From Lineus longissimus (lineage: Eukaryota > Nemertea > Pilidiophora > Heteronemertea > Lineidae): DNA of 64,000 nt. The notes under the pieces are model-generated. The model did no database searches. It saw nothing but the letters and a program-made list of their open reading frames with translations, and was not told where the DNA came from. A program made the position numbers and the translations under genes. Where the stretch lies: NCBI RefSeq assembly GCF_910592395.1, contig NC_088315.1:10418501-10482500 (forward strand), read 5' to 3'. Below are positions 44,073 through 53,575 of this stretch, in pieces. Each line of letters starts with the position of its first letter. Positions within the stretch are counted from its first letter, which is position 1.

Positions 44073-44195
44073 TAGCCTGGTACCACTGGCCACCGTCAGA
44101 CGACGCTGTTGTGTTTGACCTATTTTGACTTTTGTATTGACGGGTCCGTCCCGTCAATACAGCGTCGTCTGACGGTGGCCAGTGGTACCAGGCTA
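44073..44195. mobile_element. 123-bp foldback MITE with 9-bp TSD
   Basis: Near-perfect inverted repeat starting TAGCCTGGTACCACTGGCC and ending with its complement. It is flanked by ATTTAGCAA on both sides (44,064-44,072 and 44,196-44,204). The short loop contains a TATTGACGGG hairpin. The 9-bp TSD suggests a Mutator-like source. Confidence 0.9.
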
Positions 44196-44539
44196 ATTTA
44201 GCAATATTTCGATAAATGCGGACCTGCTTCTTCCTCTTTTCGTAATCCGTTCGAAGGGGTGACGGTGTTTCGATAACTCAGGTCAGTTTCACGGCAAAAA
44301 TAAGTGGTAGTTTTGAAATTCGAATGTGATGTACACTACAATGCACGTGATTGATGGTTGAACATTCACTCTCGTTGACAGTGTATTATTGAAATACTTA
44401 TTTGATTGTGATGGTGTATTGTACTATAGGCCTTGCATGCTCCCAACGTGTGGCATATTTCACATTGATACTACCATTATCAATTACAAAAAAATAGATT
44501 GTGAGTAACAATAGGCCTACAATCAATGCTACATGTCAT

Positions 44540-44705
44540 GAGGGTGGGAACGGGGAAGGGGGGGGGGGGGTAACTGTCTCGACGTCCCGTTAGGAAAAAA
44601 GGCTTATCCCGTTTCCCAATACGCAATTTTAGCCGAATCGTGACGCAAAACACGGCTTGTCTCGAATCCCGCTAAAATAAGGGTGTCTATCCCGAATCCC
44701 GACAG
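44540..44705. repeat. G-run and CCCGAATCCCG repeat segment
   Basis: After a G run (about 44,557-44,570) come repeated words such as CCCGTTTCCC, CGAATCCCGCTAAAATAAGG and TATCCCGAATCCCGAC. Likely a dispersed-repeat end; boundaries not determined. Confidence 0.4.
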
Positions 44706-45235
44706 TTAGCACAGTGAAAACTGTCGGGAGCAGTGCAACTGATGGCATGTCAAACTTCCAGTGACTGTCCCTGTCCATATATTTCAAGACAGTACAAATC
44801 TTGTAATCATTTTGTTTATGCAATGTACGTTATTATGTATCATTTCAGCACAATCAAACTTAGTCATTCCAGTCAGTTACTGAAGCACAGCGAAAACTGT
44901 CTGAATTAGTGCTGCTGATGGCATGTAATTACTCTACTACCACTACCAGTGACAGTCAATGTCCATATATTTTCAAGTGTGCGAAATTAGTACTCGTCTA
45001 CTTCTTAGTGTTATTTGAATGCAATGTATGTTATAAAAATATTTTTTCAACACTATATCAACATTCTCATTCCTGTCAGTTTCTGAAAATCAGCTAAAGC
45101 AATCGCTACCAATGCAGCTGATAACAGCAATTCTTTTTGTTCCCAATGCCCATCCATGACAATATATTTCACGCATGTGACAATCATGTAATCATCCTGT
45201 TTTTTGTGTTCTATTCATGCAATAAATAAATTCAG
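44705..45235. repeat. ~175-bp degenerate tandem repeat, three units
   Basis: Units start near 44,706, 44,882 and 45,090 with AGC(A)CAG(C/T)GAAAACTGTC-like sequence. They continue through TGATGGCATGT, GTCCATATATTT and ATGCAATGTA. The third unit is the most diverged. Confidence 0.65.
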
Positions 45236-45413
45236 TATTTTCAAATCATTGGTGCTACAAAACTATTCTCATTATAGATTATTCATATTTTATAAAATGA
45301 TGTCATGTCAAATTTTGTGTCCTATAAATCATTATGAAGTCGGCATTTTATATACAACTTTTGTACTCCTCCTAAATAAACATGCAAATCTTGTTTTATG
45401 TAAACTTTGTATA

Positions 45414-45603
45414 TGTGACCCGTTACAGCAAAACCAGGCACATGTCGCTCTGAGCTTGGCAGGTTGAGACGGACTGTTTTTTCATTTATCTATTGTCTGC
45501 CTTTTGTAAAATATGAGCACATCAATTTCTTCCATTATCTCCTGGTGTCATTTAGGCTCATCTTCTGTGCGACATGTACCTGGTTTTGCTGTGACGGGTC
45601 ACA
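45414..45603. mobile_element. 190-bp MITE, mariner-like TA target
   Basis: Starts TGTGACCCGTTACAGCAAAA and ends with the inverted TTTTGCTGTGACGGGTCACA. It is flanked by TA on both sides. The inverted match covers about 35 bp, including the CATGTCGC word. Confidence 0.85.
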
Positions 45604-46469
45604 TATTCTATAGATATATACAACACTCTAATGTCACAATGCCTCTCTCACTCGCTTTTATATAGCAAGATTGTATGAATAAACATGACACACCAACTAT
45701 GTACAAAATTGCTAACAAACTGCACCATTTGTCAGTACACCACATGAAATACAGAGGTATGTCTTAATTCTAATCTTTTATTAGCGACACCATTTCTTAC
45801 CCGAGTGCCTCCTTCATTCATACATCTTGTACTTTAACTCAAGATACCCATCTTTGAATATTTTTAGTATACCAAGTACCGGTACTACAATGTCAATGTA
45901 TTGAAGTCATGTTCTTGTAGTGTTATTGGCTTTCAATTATCTTGTCAAAATACCACTTGGTTCTCGCAAAATCTCAATAAAAAAAAATGCTATTGCATGT
46001 ATTGCATATTCTAACAGCTATCCACTGTATCGATTTATCCATCATCTGTACTATTTGTCACAAAAATGTTATATTATCTGAATCATATTTCATTACATAA
46101 TGCACACTGCCAATTACTGCTGAACCATTCATATGTCATTTAAATAAATAATTTTCAACTTTTTAAAACCGTCTTATAGTACTGTTCTTGTCACTTAGCT
46201 GAACCAATTGCTCTATAGCATGAAATTTCCAGAAATGCCCCAGGGACTGAAAAGTGCTGTTTTAACAGAGAGGTGTCCTAATCTGAGAAGTCGAGTTGAA
46301 TGGAAACAACCAATTTTGAACCAAAAACTACTGTCCTTATTAAAGAGGTTGTCCTCAATAGAAAGGTGTCCACAAAAAGTAGGTCCACTGTATATGAAAG
46401 TACAAACCCTGGTACATGTAGTGACATCATCTACTCCTCGATGTGGACACCTGCAAATTCAGCGACAAT
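45604..46469. other. AT-rich intergenic sequence
   Basis: No gene. Words such as GTGTCCTAATCTGAGAAG and AAAGGTGTCCACAAAAAGTA near 46,270-46,390 look like pieces of a small dispersed repeat, but no ends could be set. Confidence 0.5.
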
Positions 46470-46587
46470 GGGTGATATGAATAAAGACTAGCAAATGCTT
46501 TTATCTAAAACTCCATGTACAGTTACACCAGGTCTTTCTGTACAAAATTGAAGTAAAAGCATTTGCTAGTCTTTATTCATATCACCC
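46470..46587. mobile_element. 118-bp foldback element
   Basis: GGGTGATATGAATAAAGACT..GCTTTTA at the left is repeated inverted at the right, ending CATATCACCC. Arms are about 36 bp around a 46-bp loop. A possible AAT duplication flanks it. Confidence 0.8.
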
Positions 46588-47249
46588 AATGTCACATCAG
46601 TTATTTAATTCATCATCCTTTGTGCAGATGGCACCACCCATCAAGCATGTTGGCGACGAATAGTGTCGCAGCATTTCGTCGCCGAGTGTTGGGGCACTAA
46701 CATTGGAATGGCCAAGACGGGGTCAGTCGTTCTCCGCGAGAGGGCGTACTTTACAAATTAGCGACGATTTCCCTCGCGTTTGGACACTGTCTTGTCGCTG
46801 CTTTTCGTGCTTTTGCCGCGGTTATACTAGCATGAGTGGTTTGTTCCGAAATACTAGCGTTGGGATTGCTGTTCGCCATCATGCAATCGGTAAATATTAT
46901 TGCTTTACGGTCTGGATGATTTAGGGAAAAGTATTGTAGAAGACGAACAAGTTTTTTTCGTTGATTCTGTGAGAAAAAGACGCTTACTCGTAGGCCTACC
47001 GCCCGGTACCACAGAGTACAGACCATCATTCATGCAATCGATGCATGGCGTGTGTGTCATTGACACTGTCGAGTGTGTGCAGACTTAAGACTGCAGTCTA
47101 GGCGTTCAGGCTACAGGCTTCATCATGTCTGTGTATGTGTAAGCCTAGTGTCACTCTCAGCTCAGTCTTACTCTCTGTGGAGTGTGCGTCCATCATGATA
47201 TTGTATTGCCAACACGTCATGGAGTGCATACTATATATCGGTACTAAAG
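46588..47249. other. Intergenic, no gene seen
   Basis: Short frames only. None resembles a known protein or is supported by splice signals. Confidence 0.5.
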
Positions 47250-47933
47250 ATCCATGCGGGTAGTTGTAAAACAAGAAACACAGAAACGAAACAGAAACAC
47301 AGAAACGCAGAAACGAAACGCAGAAACGAAAATCAAACGGGTTTTCATAAAAGTTGGAATCAAGCGGCACGCCGATACTTTCCTTGCCCAATCCGTTGTT
47401 ATTGTCGTTTAAAAGTAAAATCTGAGGTTGGTGGGTTGCGGCCAGCCGGAATGCAATAGAGTTGTTGAGGGGATACATGGAGCAACTTGGGGGGGGGGGG
47501 GGGGAGGGGGCGGCACGATATGGGTGAAGTCTTTTGAGGTGGTGGTGTAGTACTTTGGTAGGTTCGATTCGATTCCTACAGCATGTTATTTTAAATGAAG
47601 GTGCAGTGCAACATCTTGCCTTGTAGTGTTCAATTTACATGAAGTACCAGGATCATCCTACAAATCCCGTCTGATGCAGCACTAAATGCAAGGTACGGTA
47701 CCAGTACATGGGTGAATCATTTCGACGTTATGTGAGACGTGAGAGACCAATTTTGGCGACTAGAATAGAGTAAAGTGGGGGGGGGGGGGCGGGCGGGCGG
47801 GCACTAGACTTGGACTTGGAGTAACTCAATCTTGCCTGCCCAGCTGCTGCCTTTAAATAGTCCCTTTAAATATCTGTTTATGTTAATGAGGTTGCAGTAG
47901 GGAAGTTCAGCCTAGTGTCGTGCACAGGCCATG

Positions 47934-48077
47934 GAATGTACAAAAGAACAGGACTCGCTATTTGAAGGACTATTTTCTATTTACGCCGTGTAGTACATAC
48001 ATGTAGTGTATTGGGGAGGTTAGTGTAAATAGAAAATAGTCCTTCGAATAGAGAGTCATGTTCTATTGTACATTCCT
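47934..48077. mobile_element. 144-bp foldback MITE
   Basis: GGAATGTACAAAAGAACAGG..GAAGGACTATTTTCTATTTAC and its imperfect inverse ending GTACATTCC, around a ~45-bp loop. No TSD assigned. Confidence 0.75.
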
Positions 48078-48205
48078 AGCAGGCCTATGGTCGTGTTCTG
48101 GTCATTGGTCATGCCGACTTACTGGCGGCTCATATCGATCATAAAGTCCTCGTGCCCTACAGATGGTGGATCAGCATGGTCAGGGGCACGATCAAGGCCG
48201 GATGC

Positions 48206-49147
48206 CAAGGAGGATACCGCGGTGACGTCACATCACGTGATCCCGACCCATATTAGTGATCGCTATGGCCAATCAGATTCAGTCTAATGACAGCACCAGC
48301 ACTGAGCACATCTCCACGTCTCACTGTCTGGTGCGCTCCTGTACACAAAAACACCAATAGACATGAAATATTGCAATACCTAGTATGGATTCTTCCTGTG
48401 TAAAATAAAATTTACACAGCAGATTAACTTCCACGAATAAAAAAGACGTTTGGCGTGGCCAAAGTGCGGAAATAATGTCTCCGCTAAAATACACTACGAA
48501 ATACACTAGGCAATGCACTACGCAATATACAGTAGAGATGCAGTTGAGTTTGTTATTGTTTTGACTTAGAAGCCCGCCCATATCATAATATATTCATGTA
48601 TTCATGAAGTATGAACTCATTTCTGTCCCATACAACTCTAAGAACAGTCAATTTCTCCTTAAATCATCACCGAAACCGCGATATCCGCAGGAAGATTTCG
48701 TTTAGTGTCCGAAAATGCATGATCTTACAGGGGCGCTAACTCGACAAATAGAGGGGATCTATGGGGATCTATGCGAGTTTTAGGTATTACAGGTCTCGAA
48801 CTTGTAAAATCTGTAAACATGCCTCCAAATCCCATTATGATAATGAAGAGATTGCCCCATATCTGGGAGACTGTTTTGAAACCATCGCTAATTTTGGAAG
48901 ATCGGTGCCGGCTATTTGGTTTAAAAAACCCTATTTTTCCCCATCAAAACAGCACTTTTCATTATTCAAATGATAGCTTATTGTCTGAAGACTTATTTCA
49001 TAGCAGAAAAGTACTAATAACTCTGACTTGATGCGAAAAATCTAACTTTTTTGATGACTTGATTTTCCCTTGGCCGTGGATCGAGTTTGTTTACAATATG
49101 CAGCGCCATTTTGGAAAAGCCGTGACGTCACCGCGGTATCCTCCTTG
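48206..49147. mobile_element. 942-bp MULE-like element with 9-bp TSD
   Basis: Inverted termini CAAGGAGGATACCGCGG (extending through TGACGTCAC) with GCCGGATGC on both sides (48,197-48,205 and 49,148-49,156). The interior has short frames only, so it is non-autonomous. The TGACGTCA palindrome in both termini is a CRE-type word; whether it acts as one is unknown. Confidence 0.9.
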
Positions 49148-49559
49148 GCCGGATGCTGCCAATCTGCGCACACGTTGATGAGGCTAAAAGGGGTATTGGG
49201 AAATGAGCATTCCTCCTTCCATTCCGACTGAATACCAGTTTTAGTTACACCCGCGTTCGCGGCCACAACCATGGCAACAAGATGGAGTCTGCAGACCAGA
49301 ATTCGCCACAAGACTGGTTTCTGCGTTTCGTTTCTGTGTTTCTGTGTTTCTGTTTCGTTTCTGTGTTTCTTGTTTTACAACTACCCGATCCATGCACTTC
49401 ATTGGGACCAACGTTTACGAAAACGTCGCGTCTCGTCACGTTACAGTAATGTAAAATGCATGGTGACGTGACGACAGCCAACACTACGTCATGTAAACGT
49501 TGTTCCCAATCTAGTGCATGAATCTATAGGCCTAGGTCTATATTATATATCACCACTTA

Positions 49560-50040
49560 GGAAATAGACGTATTCGAAGAAGACGGAATCGGTGCCAAAA
49601 CAAATCGAATGCGCACACTCGGAATACGTCAGAAGGCCTAGTAAGCCGACTTCGGACAGTGCCTAGAGAGACACGGCGATCCTTTGTTCAAGGGTCAGTG
49701 CAAACTTCTTCGAATTCGTCTTATCAACGTAATGACGTAACTGGTGAAATAACGAGGCGTAGGCCTAGTGGTGAAACAATATTGCGCAATGTTATTTTGG
49801 TAGAAGGTTGTGGCAGTGAAGGGACTGTGTGCATGCACTTGAGGGAGTGTGTTCATCCAGATAGGCCTGTTTGAAGAAGAGGAATCGGCTCCAAAACAAT
49901 TTAAACAATGAGTGCGCACACCCAGAACATGTCACTCGTCAGAAGGCCTTAGCTGACTTTGGACAATGCCTAGGGACACCACGCTCTGGTCAGCACCAAA
50001 ACAAACTTCTTCGAATTCGTCTATTTATAGGACCTTTGCA
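49560..50040. repeat. Imperfect direct repeat of ~150 bp
   Basis: About 49,570-49,735 and 49,874-50,030 share GAAGA(C/G)GGAATCGG, TCAGAAGGCCT, GACAATGCCTAG-like and AACTTCTTCGAATTCGTCT words in order. This suggests a duplicated segment about 300 bp apart. Frames across it are not convincingly coding. Confidence 0.6.
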
Positions 50041-51423
50041 GTATTGCCAGATACGCCGGCACCACCTAGGGTCGCCAAAACAAACCATGTTTACAATAGA
50101 TCTTCACAGAAAAGGATGCACATTGGCTCGAGACGACATTCGAAAGTCGGTCAGCGGGTAGCACGTGTGCACAGCATGATGAACTATCAAGATTTTTTAC
50201 AATTTGTAATACAATTTTTTAAAGGATATTTGATTGACGGGGTGCAATAGCATCGGCCAGCATCAACATGGCAATGACGGCATGAAAGAGGCTTGGCATC
50301 TCCAGCACATATCGTTTAAGATATGTTTCAAATCAGTTGCAAAAATTTTTTTCTACCACTTACATGTATTTCTTTTTGTTTTGTAAATATGATTGCATCG
50401 GGATACCAAATCTTGGTAACTCATGTTTTTTAAATGTGGCATTGCAGGCCCTCCGTGCCACCCCTGGGGTTTTTAATGCCACTCGTGCCCACACTCAAGT
50501 GTTTTGAAGAATGTAAAATCCGTAAGTATTTACTAAAATTTTAATACAGCCTTTTATTTTACAATAAAATGCTGTTACTACTGCAGGGTTATATCTAGGA
50601 TATCAATAGGGCATGGTGCTTAGTTATAAAAAGGGGCAGATCATTTATAAAAGGGGCACCCTTCAAGGGTGTTGAAGGAAAAAGGGGCAAATGCAACGCG
50701 CCGCAATTACCGATCACCAAGCTATGCTGAAAGCTTGTATCTGACCACTGAAAATTATCAAGTGATTTATTTATGTAATTGTGTATCATGCTTTATGTTG
50801 TCTATGTTGAAAAATAATTCGAAGAATGTAGTCACATAATCTGATATGGCATTGCCAGCAGCCCGTTCAGTGAACTTGCACTCGCAGTTGAAGAGGGATT
50901 TGTACAAGAATGGCAAAGAAGATATACCCCAGATATACCCGGAAGATATACATGCACGGCACAGACGTAGGACTGATCTAACTCTATCAATGCCAAAGCA
51001 CGTGGCCGTGACTGCAGCCCCGCCCACCATCACGATCGGCGCATGCAACCGCCGCTGAAGAACAAAACATTGCAATATATCGGCACAACAATGCTTAATT
51101 TCACTATTATTCATTTGATAAAGATTATTTCTGTTTTATTTACCCAAATAAAGCCTCTATCCGAGGACATTTGGCCGCCAACTGAGCCAACTTTGCCTCC
51201 TTCTCCTTCGCCCGCCTCTTTTTGCCCGGCATGATTTAATAGTTTTTTCAACTACCACCAGTCTGCGCCACCCTTCGTCCTCTTGCACGTGGCATTGGTG
51301 TGACGACCTCGCGTTCAGTGATGAATAATGTGCAGATGGATATACAGGTAGACGTTCTGTTGGCGACGGCTGTTGGTGAGGTAGACCCATCGCTAGCTTG
51401 AGGCTCGGATTGGCGGATTGGAT
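50041..51423. other. Intergenic; one short candidate exon on the minus strand
   Basis: At 51,140-51,232 (minus) an ATG opens MPGKKRRAKEKEAKLAQLAA and ends at TAA inside GGGTAAATAA, which could also be a splice donor. A Lys/Ala-rich start like this could be a first exon, but nothing downstream confirms it. The rest holds no supportable gene. Confidence 0.3.
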
Positions 51424-51855
51424 GAGACAAGACCACTAATGAATATTCATAGGTTGGAGGGTCCAGGCCTATCTATTAGACGAGTGCATGTTTTTTACTC
51501 TCAAGTACATATTTGGAGAGGTATTGAAAAAATATTTGCTGTGGCAAGTCTACAGATATAAATAAATTGTTTGGTAAAAAAAATAATTTTGAATTTTGAC
51601 AACCTGGCCATAGGGGGGGTGGTTCAAATTTGGAGTGAAAATGGCCGAAATGGGTAAAAATGTCCACTTGTGTCAAACTTGTCAATTTTAAAAAAAATTT
51701 CCGTGGTCAATCACCAATTTCCATCGCACCAGTTACTCGCAAGACTAACCCGTATATCATATCCGAATTTCAGTTTCACTACCTGACGCATTCTTTGATG
51801 GCGGGCATTTTAAATAACTGGAAATGGCTTGGAAAATCAATTGTGGTCTTGTCTC
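51424..51855. repeat. Left terminal module (432 bp)
   Basis: Direct repeat of 56,455-56,886. Begins GAGACAAGACCACTAATGAA, includes the palindrome ATGAATATTCAT, and ends with the 13-bp inverted terminus. Similarity to the 444-bp modules at 37,938 is high at the two ends and lower in the middle. Confidence 0.92.
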
Positions 51856-52230
51856 TATTTAGAGGGTTTTGGGTTACAGGTCAAAAATAGTAAATGAGCT
51901 CTGAAATCAACAAAAACCGTTTGAATTGGCTGAAATGTGTTGAGAATGTGTGGACATATCATTGAAATTGGAAAATGTGGAAAAAAAGAAAATTCTCAAA
52001 TTTAACCCCCCTGTCCTACAGGGCTTTTAAGTGAAAATGCCAAAAATTGAAATTTTCAAAAAATTTCAAATAATTTCAAATTTTTCTACTTTTTTGGGCT
52101 AGATATGTTTCATAACAATCATCAATTGTGAATAGTAATGAAAGTGTTGATTGTTTTGCATGTTATTTTCATTTTGGGAGGTGTCGGGCACAGAGCACGC
52201 TGGGTGGCAGGGTACCAAGCTTTCACTAAT

Positions 52231-52288
52231 TTTTAGCTCAGCTGACAAGCTGAGCTATTCATATGAGTAAATGGTAGAATGAATGTCC

Positions 52289-52319
<31 letters not shown>

Positions 52320-53081
52320 CGTTAAACAGGCACGTTTCAAAACTATGGCGGATAGGCGATAGATTTTCCCTATAAGCCATTTAGACCCTTCAGGACTCCT
52401 GAATAGACCAAGTGTGGGTCCGGCAGGATTAACAGTTTGGCCACCAGGGGGCAAAAAGCCTAAATCACAAAACAATTTTTTGGCGCTTTATTCAAGCAGA
52501 TAGAAGCTTGAAATAAAGTTGAAAAGGACCGCATGAATGTAGGTCTTGAAACTACTAAGAGTAGTTTTGATTGATACTACCAGTTGGCGTTACTGAGCCA
52601 AAATCTGTGTTGACCTAGTTTAAGCTTGATTTGAATTTCCCGCTCTTGTATGACTCTGAAGGTTGTGGGTTCCAATCCCACTTCGGGTCAATTTTTTTTT
52701 TTTTTAAATTTTTACTTTTTTCACTTGTAAATACATTTTCTTTACTTTTTTGAATAATTTGGTGGGCGGCCATCTTGGTTTTTTTTTCTATTTTAAAGCC
52801 TTTGCTGTATCCAGAGTGACATGAATTTTATGGTTGGTGTACAATAAGTCTCCTCTACATGATATCACATGGGCTTTCTATTTGACCTACTTTTCAAGGT
52901 CAGCCTGGCTCAGGCACTTAGATTTGACTAATAAGTGGCATATTTGTCACCATTTAAAAGTCTTTTTACTTTGGTATGTTTGCCTGATATATTGACAAAA
53001 CTGAGGTTGAAAGAGATCTATCGGGTACTTTCCATGTTCATATATTTCAGCTGAGCGCCAGGCCCTTGGGCCTCTTGTTTT
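52231..53081 (+). mobile_element. Nested AGCTCAGC repeat with (CTGT)n and tRNA-like segment
   Basis: Starts TTAGCTCAGCTGACAAGCTG, followed by ATTCATATGAGTAAATGGTA and a (CTGT)n run at 52,288-52,319. It ends at GGCCCTTGGGCCTCTTGTTT. The 5' part recurs at 60,920-61,200. Near 52,650-52,690 GTTGTGGGTTCCAATCCCAC looks like a tRNA T-arm followed by a T run. It lies between the left module and the nuclease ORF and probably separates that ORF from its upstream sequence. Confidence 0.75.
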
Positions 53082-53162
53082 ATTTCAGCAGGTGAATTCA
53101 AGAGAAAAGTATCTGAATTACGAGCGAGAATATAAGCAAAGACAAAAAGTAATGGTTTTTGT

Positions 53163-53575
53163 TTGAATTGGGAGGGGGCTAAACAAAAAAAGAGGGGGGT
53201 AACATACGGGTTTGTTAAAGTAAGTTTTTTGGATAAGCCGGTCACAATGACGGCACACCGGGCAATGTTTTTGTGTGACCATGATGAATTGAAATTCAAA
53301 ACTGGCGCAGGTTATCATATAAGTCATCTTTGTCATAATCCTCTGTGCGTGAAAGTCGAGCACTTGACAGTAGAAAGAGGAAGGGTCAATCAAATAGAAA
53401 AAGGTGCAATGCCAAGAAAGTCTGTGCAGGCCATGGCAACCGCCCTAAATGCATTTTTCCTGGTAAGCTATATGTTGAAGTTGAAAGAAAATATCATTAT
53501 ATTGAATTGACATTTGAAAGTTTTCTTACCGCGATGGCAACCTCTTGGATGTCTTGGTGGCTGGTTGGATCTTGA
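53163..53575 (+). pseudogene. His-Me finger (HNH-type) homing-endonuclease-like ORF, frameshifted
   Basis: Frame 1 (about 53,163-53,402) encodes TYGFVKVSF, MTAHRAMFL and then SHLCHNPLCVKVEHL. This last is the zinc-binding loop typical of zf-His_Me_endon proteins, with the catalytic His region. The second metal-binding part, RCNAKKVCAGHGNRPKCIF, lies in another frame. The shift falls at an A5 run (53,398-53,402) and looks like loss of one A. The second frame ends at a stop at 53,573-53,575, so the gene overlaps the 3' end of the transposase tail-to-tail by about 50 bp. Codons before 53,163 also look coding but contain a stop. Such endonuclease domains are known from mobile DNA; a role in this element is inferred. 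Confidence 0.7.

Larger units (their letters stand above)
47250..49400. repeat. Inverted pair of CAGAAACGAAA arrays bracketing other elements
   Basis: The purine-rich array at 47,265-47,335 (AACAAGAAACACAGAAACG) is matched inverted at 49,315-49,375. The words outside it (GGGTAGTTGTAAAAC and its inverse) match as well. The arms may be ends of a ~2.15-kb foldback element. The interval contains a G run, a 144-bp foldback and a MULE-like element. Confidence 0.6.

Noticed and set aside
49271-49471. Frames rich in CVSFLCF repeats at 49,271 and 47,098
   Set aside because: They translate the CAGAAACGAAA purine array and its inverse. Low complexity, not genes.
52650-52715. tRNA gene near GTTGTGGGTTCCAATCCCAC
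   Set aside because: Only the 3' half is tRNA-like. No acceptor 5' strand or D-arm precedes it and a T run follows, as in SINE-derived sequence within the nested repeat.
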